From Prorocentrum cordatum (taxonomy: Eukaryota; Sar; Dinophyceae; Prorocentrales; Prorocentraceae), in assembly GCA_963575745.1 (NCBI GenBank), contig CAUYUJ010014204.1, positions 42,959 through 106,958 of the forward strand: a stretch of 64,000 nucleotides of DNA. The letters run 5' to 3'. Positions 41,493 to 50,991 of this stretch are shown one piece after another. Position 1 is the stretch's first letter. Every line of letters starts with the position of its first letter. The translations under genes were made by a program, and so were the position numbers. The notes under the pieces are model-generated. The model saw only the letters and a program-made list of their open reading frames with translations, made no database searches and was not told where the DNA came from.

Positions 41493-42572
41493 TCACTCTG
41501 ACCGAGCGGCAGGCCCGCTGGCTTCAGCGAGCTTGGTCCTGGCCTTGGCGAGCACCTCTTCCTCCAGGTCAGCATCTTCGTCTTCTTCTACCGCCATCTC
41601 TGCTGCCTCATTGGGTGCTGCTGGCGCCGTGGCTGGAGAACTCGCTGCTGCCCCCATTGATGCCGCCTCGTCCTGCCGCCGAGCTTCGACCTTCCTCTTC
41701 TTCGCGTCCTGCTCGATGGTCTCCTTGTTGCGTGCTGCCGCCTCCTTGGCCTTCCTGATGTGCTCCTGCAGCTGGTGTGCGTATGACTTGGCGCCCTCCT
41801 TCAAGTCGGCGAGCACCTTTTTCTTGGCCTCGGCGACCTCCTGGCGTGCCGCCTCGTCCACCTTTGCGTCCTCCAGCTCCATCTCCTTCTCCAGGTCGAT
41901 GAGGCCCTCTAGCGCCATCTCCTCTGGGGTCTGGCTGATCAGCTGCTGCATGAAGCTCTGCGGCTTGGCCTCTTTGCCCTCCGCGTGGACGGCCTCCAGG
42001 GTGGCTTCCTTCTCGACGACGCTGGCGGCCATGTCGCTCATCTTGTCCTCGAGCTCGCGAAACCATGCCCTTTGCTTCTTGACCTCGGCCGCCACCGCGG
42101 TGAAGCGCTTGTTGGCGATCCGTAGCGCCTCCGCCGCCTCCGCCAGCCTCTCGGGCCTGGACTCCTGCTTGGGTGGCGGCTCGGTCGCTATCCGCTGGGC
42201 CAGTCCCTTCATCTGCGTCTCGAGCTGTCCACCGCCATCGAGCTTCATGGTGCCGATCTTCTCCGCGATCAGGACCAGGGCCTTTGAGAGCTCCTTCTTC
42301 TCGGCGTCCTGTCCGCCACGCTGGTGGGCTTTCGCCTGGCCCTTGCCGTCCTGGGAAGCACTCGATGCATACTCTGCCTTCTTGATGCTCTGCGGCTTGC
42401 GGAAGGTGGCCTTGCACTGTCTGCACTGGAGGCCTGGCCTCCAGATGGCGTCGTGCACCCAGCCCTTGCACCCCCACGTAGCACAGCTAGTGTAGTCGTG
42501 GCTGTCGTTCCATTGCTTCTGGCTGTTGTCCCAGGCGTTCTGGCGGTCCCAGCCCCACGACTTCTTCGCCAT
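41493..42572 (-). CDS. LINE ORF1: RNA-binding-type Cys motif and coiled coil
   Basis: 359 residues from a good ATG. An N-terminal Trp-rich stretch (KKSWGWDRQNAWDNSQKQW) leads into a C30-x4-C35-x14-C50-x2-C53 arrangement that could bind zinc. Residues 90-340 are rich in Ala, Glu, Lys and Arg with heptad-like spacing (for example ELEDKMSDMAASVVEKEA), a likely coiled coil for oligomerisation. It ends PAARSE at a TGA. ORF1 proteins of LINEs package element RNA; I infer that role from position and composition. The next frame continues directly after the TGA with no change of phase. Confidence 0.75.
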   Translation of the reverse strand: MAKKSWGWDRQNAWDNSQKQWNDSHDYTSCATWGCKGWVHDAIWRPGLQCRQCKATFRKPQSIKKAEYASSASQDGKGQAKAHQRGGQDAEKKELSKALVLIAEKIGTMKLDGGGQLETQMKGLAQRIATEPPPKQESRPERLAEAAEALRIANKRFTAVAAEVKKQRAWFRELEDKMSDMAASVVEKEATLEAVHAEGKEAKPQSFMQQLISQTPEEMALEGLIDLEKEMELEDAKVDEAARQEVAEAKKKVLADLKEGAKSYAHQLQEHIRKAKEAAARNKETIEQDAKKRKVEARRQDEAASMGAAASSPATAPAAPNEAAEMAVEEDEDADLEEEVLAKARTKLAEASGPAARSE

Positions 42573-42766
42573 GCTCCCGTGGTGGCCCTCCAGGACTTCT
42601 CGCGCTTGTTCAAGCGCAAGGAGATGGCGGGCTGATGCTCGCCGCCGCCGCTGCCTCCTGTGCCACGCGGGCGAGGGTGATCCCTCGCTGGCGTGGTGCC
42701 GACGCGCGCGCCCGCCGCCGCTGGGCCGCGGGCCGCGCGCTGGGCGCCTGGCTTGAGCCCGCGCCT

Positions 42767-42782
42767 TGACCCTGAAGCTTAA
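42767..42782. repeat. LINE target-site duplication, right copy
   Basis: TGACCCTGAAGCTTAA, identical to 35616-35631 and at the 5' end of the minus-strand LINE. The next unit of the flanking 84-bp repeat follows directly. Confidence 0.9.
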
Positions 42783-42805
42783 AGATTGGCAACGGTTTCA
42801 CAAAT

Positions 42806-43070
42806 GAAGGGCGAGTCGTTTTCAAAACGTGGCTCTCGCCGCACCTCCGCGCACATTCGCTCAAACCAAAATTTCAAATATCTAACATATTGAGGGCGGG
42901 CCTTTTTCAGAATGTGGTTCTCGTCTTAGCGCCGCGCACATTCCTTGTTCAGGATTTGCAAGAGCTTCACGGATTGAGGGCGGGTCGTTTTCACCATGTG
43001 GCTATCGCCTTAGCGCCGCGCACATTCCTTTTGAAAACTTTGCAGAAGGGAGCTTCGATGAAGGGTTGAT
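42806..43070. repeat. 84-bp tandem repeat, three units
   Basis: Units start GAAGGGCGAGTCGTTTTC (42806), GAGGGCGGGCCTTTTTC (42892) and GAGGGCGGGTCGTTTTC (42976), with a fourth start at 43060. Each carries a TGTGGCT-like then CGCCGCGCACATTCCTT segment. The LINE target sequence lies at the left edge of this array. Confidence 0.8.
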
Positions 43071-43104
43071 TCCAATATCGTTGATGCTGAGTCTTGAGTT
43101 TGCA

Positions 43105-43420
43105 CTGGTCCTCCTCTTCCTCCTCCTCCTCCTCCTCCTCCTCCTCCTCCTCCTCCTCCTCCTCCCCACCGCGCGGACGACGCAAAGCTCGAGTTCACGA
43201 CCCGTCCCAGTTCAGACACATCGTCGGAAATCCGCTGTTCCTGCAGTGAGTCTCCTTCCTCCTGCTCTGTTGCACAGGCGCGGTAGCGGGGTTTGCCGCA
43301 GGCAGCTGGATACCCCTTCTCCTCCTCCTCCCCCTCCTTCTCCTCCTCCCTCTCCTCCTCCTCCTCCTCTTCCTCCTCTTCCTCCTCCTCCTGCGTTCTC
43401 TGCGTCCTTACCTCCACCCT
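43105..43420. repeat. (CCT)n pyrimidine tracts
   Basis: TCCTCC runs at 43110-43165 and 43315-43395 around a short non-repetitive stretch. Open frames on both strands are compositional. Confidence 0.85.
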
Positions 43421-43644
43421 CGCTCCGTCTCCCCCTCCTCGTCTCCCTCCGCCACGTCCTCCACCTGTCGCCGGCCTCAGGCAAGCCAAATGTCGGCGGC
43501 GCGCCAGGGGCGGCAGCAAGAGGAGGGCTCAAGCCTTCCCAGAAGGCGCTGGGCTTCTCAGAAGCCCTCTGGTCTTCCGAGAAGCCGTCTTTTGAATTCC
43601 CAAGAGGATGTTTATTTATTTTCCAATTTCATATTATAATCATG

Positions 43645-43678
43645 CTGATGATGATGATGATGATGATGATGATGGTGG

Positions 43679-43740
<62 letters not shown>

Positions 43741-43765
43741 CTGATGATGATGATGATGATGATGA
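43645..43765. repeat. (ATG)n microsatellite
   Basis: About 120 bases of ATG/GAT triplets. Confidence 0.95.
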
Positions 43766-44229
43766 TTCTTATTAATATTATGGTTATGAGTATGCTTATT
43801 ATTATTGGTACTATTATTATGATTACTATTATCCAGACAAAAATACGTCTTTGGGATTCAACAAGTGTTTCTCGAATGAAAAAACGTCTGTTGAATTCAA
43901 AAAAACCTGTCTCCGGCGGGGAAGGCCCAAAAAGCTTCTCAGAAGGCCGGGGGGCCTCCCAGAGCCTGCTGAGAAGGCCCTGCCCCCCGACCGCCGCCTC
44001 CCCGAGACGAGGTAGGAAGACGGATAAGCGGCAGAGGCAATTACCTTTTATCGGGGATGGACTGGACCCCCTTTAGTAAAGCGTGCTTTAGTGAAAACGA
44101 CCTCGGGCCCATACCTGGCGGGCGCACGCCTGGAAAATAACGGCCGCGGCGCTCCTCGAGAACCGACAACGGACAATTCGCTAATCGACGTGACAGGGTG
44201 GGTGTTCTGTCCACCCCCGTTTTTGGAGC

Positions 44230-44415
44230 TCCGCGCTGATTGCTTGGGTCTGCAGTGGGGCCCCCTCCCCAGCGAGCGGAGCGCGCCCCTGGGTACAAAG
44301 CACAGATCCAGGTGGAGGAAGAAGAAGCTGCAGAAGCATGAACTTCTGCAGCTCCACGCTGATTGCTTGGGTCTGCAGTGGGGCCCCCTCCCCAGCGCGC
44401 GTCGAGCGCGCCAGG
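44230..44415. repeat. 124-bp tandem duplication
   Basis: CTGATTGCTTGGGTCTGCAG followed by TGGGGCCCCCTCCCCAGCG occurs at about 44238 and 44362. The reverse complement (GCTCCGCTCGCTGGGGAGGG) resembles the centre of the foldback elements. Confidence 0.75.
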
Positions 44416-44599
44416 GGCGGCGCTCGAGCTGGAGGCGCCGCCAGGGGGGTACCAGCACATATCCAGGAAAGCCGCGCGGAGCTTAGAAAACTCATGCTTC
44501 TGGGCTTTTGCTCTGCTTCGCTTGCCCCCTCGTCGGGGGCGTCCAAGAAGGGAGCGTGCAAGAGGAGGTCTCGCAAGTCATGGCCCGAGGCATGTGCGC

Positions 44600-45260
44600 G
44601 GCCCAGGGGGGGCCGAGGGACGTATTGAAATACGAGGGGCCATGACATCTGGGGAGATATCATGGCCCCGACCTGGGCGCGCAGCCGCGAAGAGGCCTGG
44701 GGCGACAAGTGGCAGGGTCGTCGCAGAGGGTGGCCCCGAGGACAACCGCAGATGGTTAAAGGGGCCCAGGGACACACAAATGAATAGACAAACATCCCAA
44801 GATCCCCTACATTTCTCAATCTGTTCTAGCTGTTCGTCTTCCCCCGTTTCCAATACTTTCCAATATTTTCCTGCGAATCGACTCTTAATTGTGTCTGTGT
44901 CTTTTGTCCCTCCTGGATGGTGGGAGAGCGCGGCGGGCGGCGTCGGATGGGGGAGGTGGGGAGGCACAAAAGTACCGATACCGATACCCGATACCGCTAC
45001 GGCAGGTTCGTGCGGCGTCGGCGCGCGCAAAGGCTTTTTGACACCGCGCCGATCGTTCAACTTTGAACCGATCGCGGCCCCGATCGTTCAAGGTTGAATT
45101 CCGTCGGGTCCTGTAGCGCTACCATGCCCTTCAATGCTTCCACGTCGTTCTACCACGCGGACTTTAACCATGAACGCCTTTGCCGGCGTCGCCAGCGATC
45201 TGCGGCAGTTCATCATAGGGGCCTTCCATACCAACCATCTTGTTGGCTCTTGCGACCCCA
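44600..45260. other. Unassigned stretch
   Basis: No supported gene. Contains GATACCGATACCCGATACCG near 44980 and paired ACCGATCG/CGATCGTTCA motifs near 45050-45090. Confidence 0.4.
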
Positions 45261-45263
45261 TGC

Positions 45264-45372
45264 TGATCGACGCTAGTCGACGCGAAACCTCCGCTAAATC
45301 GACGCTAATCGACGCTTGTCGACTCTAAATCGTCGCCACCTCATCGACTACCAAACGCCAATCGACGCTAAC
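45264..45372. repeat. TCGACGCTAA short tandem repeat
   Basis: Irregular repetition of ATCGACGCTAA and GTCGACGC-type 10-13-mers, about eight copies. Confidence 0.65.
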
Positions 45373-45446
45373 GCATCCAAAATACGGAATGACCAGGGTA
45401 CACACGGCTCCCATGATTTGCCACCGAAACAACCGTATCGGTTGCG

Positions 45447-45505
45447 AGGCGGGGATACATCCATATCCACCGCCTGTGGAACCGACATCTGGGACTGGGT
45501 ACCCT
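45447..45505. repeat. Short dispersed repeat (ATATCCACCGCC), copy 2
   Basis: GCGAGGCGGGGATACATCCA then TATCCACCGCCTGTGGAACC, matching 33900-33975. Confidence 0.6.
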
Positions 45506-45686
45506 AATCATTGCCCATCCTTGCGTGGCCGCCATGAGAAGATCTGCAGCGCGAGAACCAAGGATGCCCGCCCGCAAGGGTACCCTTGGGCCGGAGAAGC
45601 CAAAAACGAGTTAAACGAAGGAGGCAAGGTGCCCTTGCGAAAAGGGCCCGTCCAAAACGCCTGTTTTGATTGCCCGCTAATGCCAA

Positions 45687-46720
45687 TCATGTGAATGGGT
45701 GGTCCAATATCAGATGTTCGCTGTGGGCGACTCTGGGCTCCTCCAGCGTCTGGTTACGGAAAACATTCGAGCACTCGACCTCGCCCTGGATCCGCATCTT
45801 GTCCTTAGCGATCTTCCTGGCGTCCCTCTTGGCAGAAGCTTCGGCCTTCAACGCTCTAGCTCTGTCCTTCCTGGCAGCCGCCTCTGCTTCCCTGGCAGCC
45901 GCCTCTGCTCCTTTGGCTTGAAGTGAGGCATGTTTGGCCGCCGCGGCTTGACGCTTGGCTTCGCGTGAAGCATTTTGGGCCGCCGCCGCGGCGAGCCTGG
46001 CCTTGGCCCCTTCCTCCTCTGCCAGTTTTCGGAGTCTCCTTTGCTCCCGCTCCTGCATCCCAAAGAATTGAGACCAGTACTTGGTTTTCCGCATCAGTGT
46101 TTCGTACGTCATCAGATACTTGTTTTTCCAAGCAATTGCCGCCTCCATCGCGTCAGATGCTGATCCCACCACCCCCTTGGCGGCCTTGGCGGCGGCAGCG
46201 GCAGCGCCAGCCGCTGCGGCGCCAGCCGCGCCCACACTCCCGGCCACGCCCCTCGCCGTGCTCGGCTTGCCCGCTTCCGTTGCGTTCTCCTTGGCTGCCG
46301 CTGGCGCTGCCGGCTGGGTCGCGTTCTTCGCCGCCGCTGCAGCGGCGCTTCTCGCCGCCGCCGCAGCCCTCGCCGCTGCGGCTGCGTAGGCCTTGCTTGG
46401 CGCCGCCACGGCCTTCGCCGCTGCTGCGGCTGCGTGGGCCGTGGCTGCGGCTGTGGGCCACCACCTCCGAGCAGCGAGCCCCTCGCGGGCCTCGGCATCC
46501 TGCTCTTCCGCCGCCGGCAAGACAGCAAGCACTGGCCGGTCTTCGGCGCCCACCGGCGCGCCGCCCGCGTCGCTCTCCGTGGCCTTGGCGCTGTGCCGTG
46601 CGATGTGACGCAGGATCACATACCCGCCCTCGTCCTCAGGACGCGGCTGCGCTGGCAGGATCTCGCCTCGCAGATGGGCGGTCGCCCCTTGGGGGCCAGG
46701 GCCGGCGGCAGGCCCAGAGG
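45687..46720 (-). CDS. Ala-rich coiled-coil protein, 3' exon
   Basis: The minus-strand frame opens near an acceptor-like GGCCCCCAAG at about 46696. It reads PQGATAHLRGEILPAQ, then GGYVILRHIARHSAKATESD, a long Ala-rich section, AWKNKYLMTYETLMRKTKYW and SQFFGMQEREQRRLRKLAEE. A heptad-rich Ala/Glu/Lys/Arg region follows to a terminal stop after DHPFT (45687). Third positions are mostly G or C. The last 130 residues (REAKRQAAAAKHASLQAKGA and on) look like one long helix or coiled coil. No enzymatic domain is seen; structural or cytoskeletal use is possible but not shown. The first in-frame ATG-like start is not evident, so this is probably the last exon of a longer gene. Confidence 0.55.
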
Positions 46721-46734
46721 GGGGGGGCGGCGAA

Positions 46735-46840
46735 CGGAGGGGCGGGCCTTCTCCTCGGACAGCGCGGAAGGCCTCCGCCGGCCTTCTGGGAAGCTTTCTG
46801 AGCTGTCTGAGGCAGAGACGGCTCCTCAGAAGGCCGGATA
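46735..46840. repeat. Dispersed AGAAGGC repeat, fragment
   Basis: GGCCTTCTCCTCGGACAGCG, GCCTTCTGGGAAGCTTTC and CTCCTCAGAAGGCCGG, short relatives of 6345-6500. Confidence 0.45.
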
Positions 46841-46947
46841 AGGCTGCCGAGGGGCCCCGCTGCGCTCTGAGATGCTCCGAGAACGCCCGCTGCCCCCTCT
46901 CGCCTCCGCCCTCGGCGCGCCGCCGACAGTGATGGGCCTGTTTTCCA

Positions 46948-47115
46948 CTACCACCACCACCACCACCACCACCACCACCACCACCACCACCACCACCACC
47001 ACCACCACCACCACCACCATAAATTGGAGGGTGAGCGGGTCCTCCTCCTCCTCCTCCTCCTCTTCGTCCTCCTCCTCCTCTTCGTCCTCCTCCTCCTCCT
47101 CCTCCTCCTCCTCCT
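46948..47115. repeat. (CAC)n and (CTC)n microsatellites
   Basis: About 70 bases of CAC triplets (46948-47018), then CTC/TCC triplets (47041-47115). Confidence 0.95.
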
Positions 47116-47390
47116 TCCCCCCATCCAACTTCTGGTGGTGGTGGAAAGCACGCCCATCAGACAGGGTGGGGGGGGCATGAGCCAGCCAAACCGGCCCCTG
47201 GGGGAGGCCCCGACAGAAGCCCCAGGTGGTCACGCACCTCCCGGTGCTGATGCTTCGCCTGGTGCCCAGGAGGCGCCTGCCTGGCCGGCCCCGATGCCAC
47301 CCCTGCAGGCCCCCTGGGGGAAGGCCGACCGACCCGCGCATCCACGCCTGACGAGCCAATCTCCCGTCGCAGTAGAACGTGGTGGTCCTT

Positions 47391-47575
47391 GGGGAACGAA
47401 CAATGACGTAAGCATAAAAACTCGGAGGTCCGCGCGGATTTCTCGGAACCGCGCTGGACCCCTGGCGACGCCTCCGGCGCCGCCCCTGGCGAGCTCCGCG
47501 CGCCAAGGAGGGGGGTCCAGCGCAGATCCGAGAAATCCGCGCGGACCTCCGAGTCTTTACCTACGTAGTCCCCCG
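47391..47575. repeat. Foldback element, second copy
   Basis: GGGGAACGAACAATGACGTA, AGCATAAAAACTCGGAGGTC and CGCGCGGATTTCTCGGAACC on the left, with reverse-complement GATCCGAGAAATCCGCGCGG and ACCTCCGAGTC on the right. The right terminus is shortened to TTTACCTACGTAGTCCCCC. The middle, CGCCTCCGGCGCCGCCCCTG, is shared with 33528-33726. Confidence 0.85.
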
Positions 47576-47610
47576 CAGATGCGGATAAAAGAGAAAGAGG
47601 GGTGCCCATC

Positions 47611-47768
47611 CCCTGTGTCCATCCCCATTGGCCATCCCCAGTGTCCATCCCCAGTGTTCAACCCCAGTGTCGATCCCCAGTGTCCATCACCAGTGTTCAT
47701 CCCCAGTGTCCATCCCCAGTGTTCATCCCCTGTGTCCATCCCCAGTGTCCATCCCCAGTGTCCATCCC
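47611..47768. repeat. 15-bp minisatellite (GTGTCCATCCCCA)
   Basis: About ten copies of CAGTGTCCATCCCCA with point variants such as GTTCAACCCCA and GTGTCGATCCCCA. Confidence 0.95.
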
Positions 47769-47841
47769 GGAGGCGAACCCTCCAGAATTGCCAACGCACG
47801 CCCAGGGAAGAAATGATCCCGTTCGGGCACCCCTCTCTCTG

Positions 47842-47867
47842 ATGTTTATGTCATTGTTCGCTCCCCT
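47842..47867. repeat. Foldback element terminus, isolated
   Basis: TGTTTATGTCATTGTTCGCT then CCCCTA, matching the right end of the element at 33528-33726 (TTATGTCATTGTTCGTTCCC). It lies 75 bp beyond the minisatellite. Confidence 0.7.
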
Positions 47868-47879
47868 ACCTTCTCCAGA

Positions 47880-48825
47880 GGGCGGCCAGCCGCGCCGCTG
47901 AGCACCAGCACGAGGCCCGCCTTTAAGTAGCACGCCATCGGCGGGCTGCTTCTGCCCACATGGGGTTTCGCGTAGAAATTTCTTTGTTCAAGCGCGCGCT
48001 TGCGAGCACACCCGTCTACGAAACGATGGCGATCGCGACGACGCCGACGATGACGACGATGACGAACATCTGCCTGGCTCGTGCGGTGTGAGATCAGCAG
48101 CTGGAAAACGCATGTCAACGGCGGCCAATGTATTCCAGACATGCTCTTGTTACTCCAGGTGCCTACCTAAGATGCACCCCCGCATGCAGGTCGATGCTGA
48201 GCTGGCACGGCGACGGCAAGTGCGCCATTTGCGGCGGGAATCATCGGCCATCGAATAACATCATTCGGACGTGCTTGACCTCGTTACATATCCAAGTGCG
48301 AAAATGCTTCCCGAAGAAGCAGGCGGTTGAGGCCGACGACAGCTTGGTCGGCCGCATAGAAACTTGCCATCGCTCGGACGTCCATTCAAAATGTATGTCT
48401 CGGTTTCGTGTTGTTTGTGTCGCAAGGTGGGCCAAGATACTCCTCGATTTGGCCCTCGCCGAGGAAAAACGCACACGTCCGAGCGATGCCAAGTGCACAG
48501 GCTTAGGAGACACACGCACAACGACACGTACATAGGAAAACGCCGAGGGTTCATAGGCATGCGTAGAGAGCTGCTGGTGGTTCACAGGCGTGCTTGGAAC
48601 CAACAGCTATGCCCAGGACCAAACAAAGTGTACACATAATGGAACTGTGGATCAGGGTCGTTCAGGGACTCCTCGGTGACATCAGAATCCACAACAGCTC
48701 TTTGGGCTAAGGTGGTCTAGCGGGTTTTTGTTCGTGGATCTTCGGGAGGAAACAAACCTCTTGCCTTCGGGGACAGGTTCCCTCCAGCTTCCCTTCCTGA
48801 GGATTTTTTGGGGCGGGCGGCGAGG
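47880..48825. other. Unassigned stretch
   Basis: No supported gene or repeat. A GCGATCGCGACGACGCCGAC run lies near 48030. Confidence 0.4.
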
Positions 48826-48829
48826 TGTC

Positions 48830-49330
48830 AGAGCGCCCAAAATGGTCCGATATGGCTCCTATAAGGCATCCGATGCTCCAACACAGCCTCCAAAATGGAC
48901 CAAGATAGGCGAAGATGGTTCACGATATTTTTCAACGTGCCTCCAAGAGGCCCGACGAGGGTCACAAGATGATTCCCATCGCTCTCGGAGCCCCCCCTCA
49001 GGACCCCCCAAAGAGGCCAACATCCGCGATGGCCGCGAGGCCCAAGAGGGACCCAAGAAGCCCCCCAGGCGACTTTAAGAGCGCCTAAGAGCGGCCATGA
49101 GCGCCCCACGAAGCGAATTTGACGGGCCAGTGGGGGGGGGGCGCAAATCGAGGACCCCCCCTCCTTTGATCGACGCCCTACAAGGTAGCTCCAAGAAGCC
49201 TTGCAGAGCCACCAGACAGGCCCAAGAGAGCTCTAAAAGGGCCCCAAGAAGGCCCCAAAGTGGCCCCAACACGGCCCCAAAACGACCCCCAGAGCGTCCA
49301 ACGAGGGCCCCAAGAGGCAGGTCGCCTCCT
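48830..49330 (-). repeat. CTTGGGG-family tract (minus orientation)
   Basis: GGCCCAAGAGGGACCCAAGA, CCCCAAGAAGGCCCCAAAG and CCAAGAGGC-type units. Confidence 0.6.
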
Positions 49331-49689
49331 CCTCCTCCTCCTCCTCCTCCTCCTCCGCCCCTCGCCCCCTCTGCGGGCCCCAGGGATGGCCCACCGAGGC
49401 CCTCCAAGTCTACCCCTTGCGCCCAAAGATCTCTCAGTTCGTCATGGTTGCCCACGATGTTTCACCATATGCGTGTCTCTTCGTGTTTTTTTATGTTCCC
49501 GTCAGCTCCAATGGACAACGTTTCTGAACTGGCTGTTGAGGATACGTTCTTGTTTACCGAACGCTAGCGGACAGCCGCGCGGCGTCAACAGTCAAATGAT
49601 GCCAGGCCTCCGTTCAGGGCGAGAGCCTAAACCACAGCGGCTGTTGAGGATACGCGGAGCCTGAATAATTTCTCTCTCTCACCTTTCTT

Positions 49690-49870
49690 GGCTCCTCCTC
49701 CTCCTCTTTTCCTCCTCCTCCTCCTCCTCCTCCTCCTCCTCCTTCTCCTTCTCCTCCTCCTCCTCCTCCTCCTCATGCTCCTCCTCCTCCTCCTCCTCCT
49801 CCTACTGTTCCTCCTCCTGTTCCTCCTCCTTATCCTCCTCCCCCTCCCCCTCATGCTCCTCCTCCTTGCC
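49690..49870. repeat. (CCT)n tract
   Basis: CTCCTC triplets with rare interruptions. Both-strand open frames are compositional. Confidence 0.95.
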
Positions 49871-50990
49871 GCGCTGGCTGCGCTGGCACGCCGGCCGGGA
49901 TGTCCGCAAGCAGCGTGGTATAGAGAAGACACGTTGCCACCTCTCCCTTTCCCGTCCCTCACCCCCCATCCCCCCTCTCTGCCCCCCTCTCCCCGTTGGG
50001 CGCCGGCGCCGCCATACTAGGTCGCGGACAGGCCGAGTGGAATTGATGCGAATCGACTGCCCCGCCGATGTAACGCCTCAAGGCTCCTTGCTGTGTGCGG
50101 GGTTGGACTACAAAGGTACAGAACCCCTGATCCGTAGGTAGAGGAAAGGAGGGAAAGATGGGGATCTTTTCCTCCTGTGCGATCAACAGTCTGATCAATG
50201 CCAATACCTGCGCCCAAACGGCCAGGACAGAGGAGAGTGAGGAGTCTATATGAGGGTATCATACGGGTTCATTTCGCACACCCCGCCCCGAATCCCGCCC
50301 GCAAGGGCAGGACTCGGGAAAAGGAGGAAGGAACCCGTCACCCTTTTACTCCTTAAGGCTCGCAAGCAGCAGGGCGGAAAACTCTGCGTCGCCTCAGCTG
50401 CGCCCCGAACACAACAGCAGCGTGCAAAAACATGTGGCGCGACCGCTGGCGTGATCGGGCGGGGTGAGGACGACGGAGCACCCAGGGCCCCTCTTTCTTC
50501 TCCGAGCACGCTTTGGTGCCCCCTCGGCGCGCCCCCCCAAACGCCTCGGCACTCGAGGGTGGAGAAGAATGGGGCACGGGTGGGCGGAGCAAGAGGATCT
50601 GAGCAATCTAGAACGACATCAAAAGCTGCTGCGTCGAAGACGCAGCAGGTGTTGCCACCGGCAATCAAACTAAAGCTGGGCATCAGATCGTTATCAATGC
50701 CTCCTCGTCATCAATACGCAAGCTAGCGCACGGAGGAGTCAAACAATCAAAATAAAATCAGCGTCGTGTTGCCAAACACGAAAAGTTACATAAACAAATT
50801 CTGCATTGGGGTACTCCCCTCGGCAACGCTCCTAGGGAGCGCACCTCGGATTTCACCCAGATGTATATAAGAGGCAACTTGTTATATGTAATGAAGTGGC
50901 CATAATTTGTGTGTGCACTCGCTGCTCGAGGCGAACTTTTCAAAGATAAAGTTCAAGCGCGCTCGAGCAGTGGGCCTTGCGGCCGACATT
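49871..50990. other. Unassigned stretch left of the coding-like tract
   Basis: No supported gene. One copy of the GCAGGTGTTGCCACCGGC motif lies at 50647-50664, so the decayed tract to the right may extend to here. Confidence 0.4.
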
Positions 50991-50991
50991 A

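Larger units (their letters stand above)
35632..42766 (-). mobile_element. Non-LTR retrotransposon (LINE), complete, with coding stops
   Basis: A 7,135-bp element on the minus strand, bounded by a perfect 16-bp duplication. Order: 194-bp 5' leader, ORF1, AP endonuclease, reverse transcriptase, zinc finger, RNase H, C-terminal Cys/His region, about 180 bp of 3' sequence and an A6 tail. The whole coding part (42572 to 35811, 2,254 codons) is one reading frame interrupted by only three stops: TGA at 41493-41495, TAG at 37899-37901 and TGA at 37566-37568. Non-LTR elements with AP endonuclease, RT and RNase H insert by target-primed reverse transcription, which creates duplications of this kind. 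Few mutations and an intact duplication suggest a fairly recent insertion. Confidence 0.9.

Noticed and set aside
37899-42572. Other-frame ORFs inside the LINE (for example 315 codons at 40471-41418)
   Set aside because: Overlap the verified EN/RT/ORF1 frame and have no domain; products are Arg/Gly-rich shadows.
42745-42766. GGCTCAAG near the 5' end of the LINE (minus strand) as a spliced-leader remnant
   Set aside because: Only the last eight bases match; the bases before it (AGGCGCG) do not resemble the leader.
47557-47901. ORFs in the 47.6-47.8 kb minisatellite
   Set aside because: The 15-bp unit is in frame on both strands; the protein is a pure repeat.
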